This document shows, one piece after another, positions 6,187 through 9,818 of a stretch of DNA of 9,818 nucleotides. Under the pieces are notes generated by a model that was not told the DNA's origin, made no database searches, and saw only the letters and a program-made list of their open reading frames with translations. The DNA lies in assembly GCA_002359075.1 (NCBI GenBank), contig DEQA01000263.1, positions 1,739 to 11,556 on the forward strand. Direction: 5' to 3'. The DNA comes from Planococcaceae bacterium UBA3378. GTDB lineage: Bacteria; Bacillota; Bacilli; Bacillales_A; Planococcaceae. The position numbers and the translations under genes are program-made. Position 1 is the stretch's first letter. The number at the start of each line of letters is the position of its first letter.

Positions 6187-6230
6187 AAAAAAAGCCACAG
6201 CAAAACAGTTTTCTGTTTTTACTATGACTC
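6187..6230 (-). terminator. Rho-independent terminator after the GGDEF/EAL gene
   Basis: On the minus strand the left arm GTCATAGTAAAAACAG (6228-6213) pairs with CTGTTTTGCTGTGGC (6208-6194) through mixed Watson-Crick and G-U pairs with a single bulged A, around an AAAA loop, and then runs into T7 (6193-6187). The G-U pairs make it much better on the minus than on the plus strand. It lies 63 nt past the stop of the upstream gene. Confidence 0.85.
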
Positions 6231-6292
6231 AAGTTTTCATGGAATTTTCCTTGTTTCCCAAAAGGTTATGTTCCCAAAGGATCGTTCCTCTG

Positions 6293-7924
6293 TTAGTGCA
6301 TTAAGTATTGGGTAATCATTTTTTCAACCGGCAGCGGCTTATCATAAAGATATCCCTGTACTTTTTTACATTGCAGACTGCTTAAAAATTTCTCTTGGTC
6401 TTCCCGCTCCACTCCTTCTGCAATCACTTCTAACCCAAGGCTGTGAGAGAGGGAAATAATCGCTTCGATAATCGCTTCGTTTTTCTTATCCTTTTTGATG
6501 TCGGCAATAAACGATTGATCAATTTTAATAATATCGATTGGGTACGTTTTTAAATAGCTCAGCGAGGAATAGCCGGTCCCAAAGTCATCTACCGATACAT
6601 AAACACCGATTTGTTTAAGCTTTTGCAGAGCCGTTGTAGTATCCTCCACGTTCGCCATAGAGCTTTCCGTAATTTCCAGCTCTAATAAAGCCGGGTCCAG
6701 CTCATAGCGCTTGATCAGCTGTTCAATCTTGCTCACAAAGTCAGCTTGTCTAAATTGCTTCGGTGAAATATTAACAGCAATCCGAACAGGACGGTATCCT
6801 TTCTCCCGCCATTCCTTCATATACTCTCCGACCTTTTCCAGCACCCAGTCACCGATTTCTATAATGAGACCCGAGGATTCTGCAAGCGGGATAAATTGGC
6901 CTGGTGAAACAAAGCCGAATTTTCGGTTATGCCAGCGCAGCAATGCCTCAAAGCTATTGCTTCTTTTCGACTGCAAATCAATCTGGGGCTGGAAGTGGAT
7001 CGACAGCTCATCCAATTCGATTGCTCTCCGTAAATGAGCTTCTAGTAACGCTTCATTCGGGAACACTTGGTTCATCTCTTTTTGATAGAAGCTATAATGA
7101 TTTCTCCCGTGATTCTTCACATGAAACAATGCCTGGTCTGCATGGTGCAGCATTGTGTCTAATTGCGGGCTTTGCTCGGCAATGCTGATCGCAATTCCAA
7201 TGGAAGCCGTCACATAATAATCCTGCTGCTCGACAACAATCGGTCTTTTAAGCAGCTGCAATATATGTGCCGCCAGCTGTTCCACTTCTTCTCTTTGTTG
7301 ATAATGGAAGGTGAAAACAAATTCATCACCGTTATAACGGAACACCTCACACCGGTCGCTGCGCAGTCCTTTAAACCAGCTGCTAATAACAGCAATCATT
7401 CCGTCTGCCATAGGCTTTCCTAATGACTCATTAAATTTTTTGAACCGATCCAGATTAACGATAAGAAGCGCTGTATGCAGCATCTTCTTTTCTTCCATCA
7501 GCAATTCCCATTGTTCCTGCAGGGCACGCCGGTTCAATAAACCCGTTAATTCATCCTCATATGCTGCTTTTTTATGGGCAGCAATCGGCCGCAGCACAAC
7601 AAAAAGCAAGCGTTCATCATTTACCGGCAATTCCTGTGCATAACAAGCATACAACTTTCCGGATTGAATAGGTATGTATTGGACCATCCGGTTTTCTTCT
7701 GTAATAAAGGCATGGATCACCTGCCAATCCGCTTTACCGAAAACTGTTTCCGCGTCGGCCATTTTCTCTGGAACACGGCCAAACAACCGGATGGCCCTTT
7801 CATTTAACTCTTCGACGGTATAGTGGCATTTTTCTTTTTTCAACATTACAACAGCATCGAATGGATTTAGTCGAATGATTTGCTGCAAACCTTGCTCTCT
7901 CTCTTCTGCCATGATTCTTATCAC
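6293..7924 (-). CDS. c-di-GMP turnover protein, PAS-like/GGDEF/EAL
   Basis: About 543 residues from the preferred GTG start. Residue numbers here count from the alternative ATG at 7939 (548 residues). An N-terminal PAS-like sensor region (about 15-120) precedes a GGDEF domain starting at DELTGLLNRRAL (129-140) and an EAL domain (about 297-545). No membrane helix is seen, so it should be cytoplasmic. The EAL catalytic set looks complete: EALLRW (331-336), N390, the LEITES Glu (E425), DDFGTG (451-456), K472, AEGVE (507-511) and QGY (528-530), which predicts c-di-GMP phosphodiesterase activity. The GGDEF signature is altered to NGDEF (203-207) and no RxxD inhibitory site is apparent; cyclase activity is uncertain, and the domain may instead bind GTP and regulate the EAL part. 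Domain order differs from B. subtilis YkuI, which has EAL first. No terminator separates it from ppk1 upstream. Confidence 0.9.
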   Translation of the reverse strand: MIRIMAEEREQGLQQIIRLNPFDAVVMLKKEKCHYTVEELNERAIRLFGRVPEKMADAETVFGKADWQVIHAFITEENRMVQYIPIQSGKLYACYAQELPVNDERLLFVVLRPIAAHKKAAYEDELTGLLNRRALQEQWELLMEEKKMLHTALLIVNLDRFKKFNESLGKPMADGMIAVISSWFKGLRSDRCEVFRYNGDEFVFTFHYQQREEVEQLAAHILQLLKRPIVVEQQDYYVTASIGIAISIAEQSPQLDTMLHHADQALFHVKNHGRNHYSFYQKEMNQVFPNEALLEAHLRRAIELDELSIHFQPQIDLQSKRSNSFEALLRWHNRKFGFVSPGQFIPLAESSGLIIEIGDWVLEKVGEYMKEWREKGYRPVRIAVNISPKQFRQADFVSKIEQLIKRYELDPALLELEITESSMANVEDTTTALQKLKQIGVYVSVDDFGTGYSSLSYLKTYPIDIIKIDQSFIADIKKDKKNEAIIEAIISLSHSLGLEVIAEGVEREDQEKFLSSLQCKKVQGYLYDKPLPVEKMITQYLMH

Positions 7925-7930
7925 TCCGGA

Positions 7931-7936
7931 TCCTCC
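7931..7936 (-). promoter_or_regulatory. Shine-Dalgarno site favouring a GTG start at 7924
   Basis: GGAGGA lies 6 nt before GTG at 7924-7922. The in-frame ATG at 7939 would have only AGGATG about 11 nt upstream, and the in-frame ATG at 7912 only GGAG at 11 nt. Spacing therefore favours GTG, although all three remain possible. Confidence 0.5.
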
Positions 7937-8015
7937 CATCCAACAATCATCCTAATGCCTTCCATTCTCTATGCCGACAACTTGGCAATGGCCATACATC
8001 TTCCACAGCCGGTCT

Positions 8016-9818
8016 CTATTCCTCAATAGGCTCGCCGATTGCCTCCTGCAGGAAAATTTCCTGGCTATTGATTTTCTTGTCGCTATTATGGTCTTCTTTA
8101 TAGTGATACTTCCCATTTGAATCCTGTATACGGGCTTTCTGATTGTCCTGCAGCTGCAGTTCCATAATACGCTGAATTCGTTTTTTACTATCAAGCGAAT
8201 ACACAGGAAATAAAATCTCCACCCGTTTAATCATATTCCGTGTCATCATATCTGCCGAAGATAGAAAAATATTATTTTCCCCATTATGATGGAACCAATA
8301 AATACGGGAGTGCTCCAGGAACCGTCCTACGATGGAAGTCACCGTAATATTTTCACTGATGCCCGGAATGCCCGGCCGTAAACAGCAGATTCCCCGTATA
8401 ATCATTTCTACTTTCACACCGGCGATCGATGCTTCATATAGCTTCATCATCAAATCTTTATCCGTCAATGAATTCATCTTTAAGCGAATAAAACCATTGC
8501 CGTATTTTTTATGGCATGCGATTTCTTCATCGATCAGTCGGATAAATTCATCCCTAATATCAAACGGCGCTACAACAATGTGATGGTATTGCGGTTTTTC
8601 CGTATAGCCGCTTAAATAATTAAAGAAATTCGTCGCGTCGATGCCAAATTCCTTATTGGAAGTAATGATGGCCATATCTGTATAAATTTTAGCAGTCGCA
8701 TCATTATAATTTCCTGTGCCAAGGTGGACAAACCGTTCAATTTTCCCTTGGCGGCGGCGGACAACTAACGTAATTTTAGAATGCGTCTTTAAATTGTTCA
8801 TACCATAAATCACAAGACAGCCGGCCTGTTCTAATAGCTTTGCCCAGTGGACATTATTTTCCTCATCAAAACGCGCCTTCAGCTCCACCAGCACCGTCAC
8901 TTGCTTACCATTCTCGGCTGCCTGCTTCAGCGCCTGAATGATTGGGGAATTTCCACTTACACGGTATAATGTCTGCTTGATCGCCAGTACGGATGGATCC
9001 CTTGCTGCGTCTGCAATGAAATCAACAATGGGCACGAATGATTCATAAGGATGATGGAAAAACAAATCCTGGGTTAATGCCTTTTCAAATATATCCTCAT
9101 CTGAGGCTAAATCGAGCGGCGGCTGCGGAATAAAGCTTTCATATTCAAGCTGCTCGCGCCCTATGGAAATAGCCTTGACAAAAGAAAACATAAATGTAAG
9201 ATCGAGAGGGCCGTCTATTCGAAAGACATCCGATTCATTGATTTCAAATTCATCAAGCAAATAAGCGAGTTCTTCTTCGTTCATTTCACCGTCCCGTACT
9301 TCCAGGCGTGAACCGACTCCCCATTTTCTTTTTTTCAGTTCCTTTTCAATTTCGGAAAGCAGATCCTGTGCCCCTTCCTCATGAATCGTTAAATCCGCAT
9401 TTCGCGTCAAACGGAACGCCTGGGAGGACTTCACTTTATAACCGTAAAACAGCCGGTCAATATGGCTTGTAATCACGTCTTCCAACAAAACAAATATCGC
9501 TCCCTCTTCGTTTGACGGCACTTTAATAAACCGGTCCAATACAGAAGGCACCTGTACGATCGCCACACGGTCCGGGCTTTCTCCATCATCCTGATTGTTT
9601 TCTAATCTAATAAGCAGATTCAATGTTTTGCCAAGTAATGTTGGAAAAGGTCGGTAGGCATCCACCGCAACCGGAGTCAATACAGGAAAAATCGTTTCTT
9701 CAAACAGTTCATTAATGTATTGCTTTTGTTCTATCGTCAAATATTTGAAATCTTTTATATGAATATTTTCCTTTGGCAGACATTCTCCTACTAAAAAGCG
9801 GTAAACTTCTGTTTGCCG
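8016..9818 (-). CDS. ppk1: Polyphosphate kinase 1, missing its N-terminus
   Basis: Partial: the frame is open to the right window edge and gives 600 residues of a roughly 700-residue protein, so about the first 100 are outside. PPK1 reversibly polymerises the gamma phosphate of ATP into inorganic polyphosphate, at the cytoplasmic side of the membrane. The fragment begins in the N-terminal/head region; IFPVLTPVAVDAYRPFP is a clear PPK1 signature (visible residues 43-59). Both catalytic-site histidines by comparison with E. coli His435 and His592 are present: H346 in LKTHSKITLVVRR and H503 in GRFLEHSRIYWF, 157 residues apart as in E. coli. ICCLRPGIPGISENI (477-491) is also conserved. A charged tail of about 50 residues ends the protein. 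The true start is outside the window; the TTG at 9740 is internal. A ppx-type exopolyphosphatase is often linked to ppk and might lie beyond the edge. The GGDEF/EAL gene follows after about 91 nt. Confidence 0.95.
   Translation of the reverse strand, partial: RQTEVYRFLVGECLPKENIHIKDFKYLTIEQKQYINELFEETIFPVLTPVAVDAYRPFPTLLGKTLNLLIRLENNQDDGESPDRVAIVQVPSVLDRFIKVPSNEEGAIFVLLEDVITSHIDRLFYGYKVKSSQAFRLTRNADLTIHEEGAQDLLSEIEKELKKRKWGVGSRLEVRDGEMNEEELAYLLDEFEINESDVFRIDGPLDLTFMFSFVKAISIGREQLEYESFIPQPPLDLASDEDIFEKALTQDLFFHHPYESFVPIVDFIADAARDPSVLAIKQTLYRVSGNSPIIQALKQAAENGKQVTVLVELKARFDEENNVHWAKLLEQAGCLVIYGMNNLKTHSKITLVVRRRQGKIERFVHLGTGNYNDATAKIYTDMAIITSNKEFGIDATNFFNYLSGYTEKPQYHHIVVAPFDIRDEFIRLIDEEIACHKKYGNGFIRLKMNSLTDKDLMMKLYEASIAGVKVEMIIRGICCLRPGIPGISENITVTSIVGRFLEHSRIYWFHHNGENNIFLSSADMMTRNMIKRVEILFPVYSLDSKKRIQRIMELQLQDNQKARIQDSNGKYHYKEDHNSDKKINSQEIFLQEAIGEPIEE

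Noticed and set aside
7952..8194. 80-residue minus-strand frame over the ppk1 end and the gap before the GGDEF/EAL gene
   Set aside because: It overlaps the ppk1 coding region in another frame, has no recognisable domain and its composition looks like a frame shadow.
9738..9740. TTG as the start of ppk1
   Set aside because: The frame continues upstream to the window edge with PPK1-like sequence, and a start here would remove part of the conserved N-terminal region; the real start is outside.

Overview
The window looks like chromosomal core sequence from a low-to-moderate GC Firmicute, most likely a Bacillales member near Lysinibacillus/Solibacillus (Planococcaceae). The reasons are the strong AGGAGG-type Shine-Dalgarno sites, the acetylase-branch lysine genes dapH-dapL, and a run cbpB-ccpC-dapH-dapL that matches, as I recall it, the Bacillus subtilis ykuL-ccpC-(ykuNOP)-ykuQ-ykuR region. 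I see no rRNA, tRNA, CRISPR array, insertion sequence or phage gene.

Layout. On the + strand, 1-825 is the C-terminal part of a PotD-type polyamine-binding lipoprotein, closed by a hairpin terminator at 833-860. At 973-2160 there is a 12-TM DHA1-type MFS exporter. A strong bidirectional terminator at 2168-2208 separates it from everything else, which lies on the minus strand. In minus-strand transcription order that is: ppk1 (cut by the right edge, 9818-8016), a PAS-like/GGDEF/EAL c-di-GMP protein (7924-6293), a 77-residue two-TM protein (6125-5892), the c-di-AMP receptor CbpB/DarB (5636-5193), the LysR regulator CcpC (5063-4173), and the lysine/diaminopimelate pair dapH-dapL (4096-2249).

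Transcription units. ppk1 and the GGDEF/EAL gene are about 91 nt apart with no terminator visible, so they may be one transcript, ending at the hairpin 6187-6230. The 77-residue gene stands alone. cbpB has a candidate promoter at about 5690-5719 and a terminator at 5153-5191. ccpC is separate. dapH-dapL is a tight pair (SD of dapL touching the dapH stop) with its own candidate promoter at 4141-4169.

How the genes relate. The left part concerns transport of polyamines and export of small molecules. The right part gathers signalling genes: polyphosphate synthesis, c-di-GMP turnover, c-di-AMP sensing that in relatives feeds into (p)ppGpp and pyruvate carboxylase, and citrate-responsive control of the TCA cycle. 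The lysine branch supplies diaminopimelate for the cell wall and lysine. I do not see a convincing new defence or mobile system. The points most worth a second look are a small membrane protein that resembles ATP synthase subunit c but lacks the proton-binding carboxylate, a c-di-GMP protein with an altered GGDEF motif beside ppk1, and a structure-rich leader upstream of cbpB.
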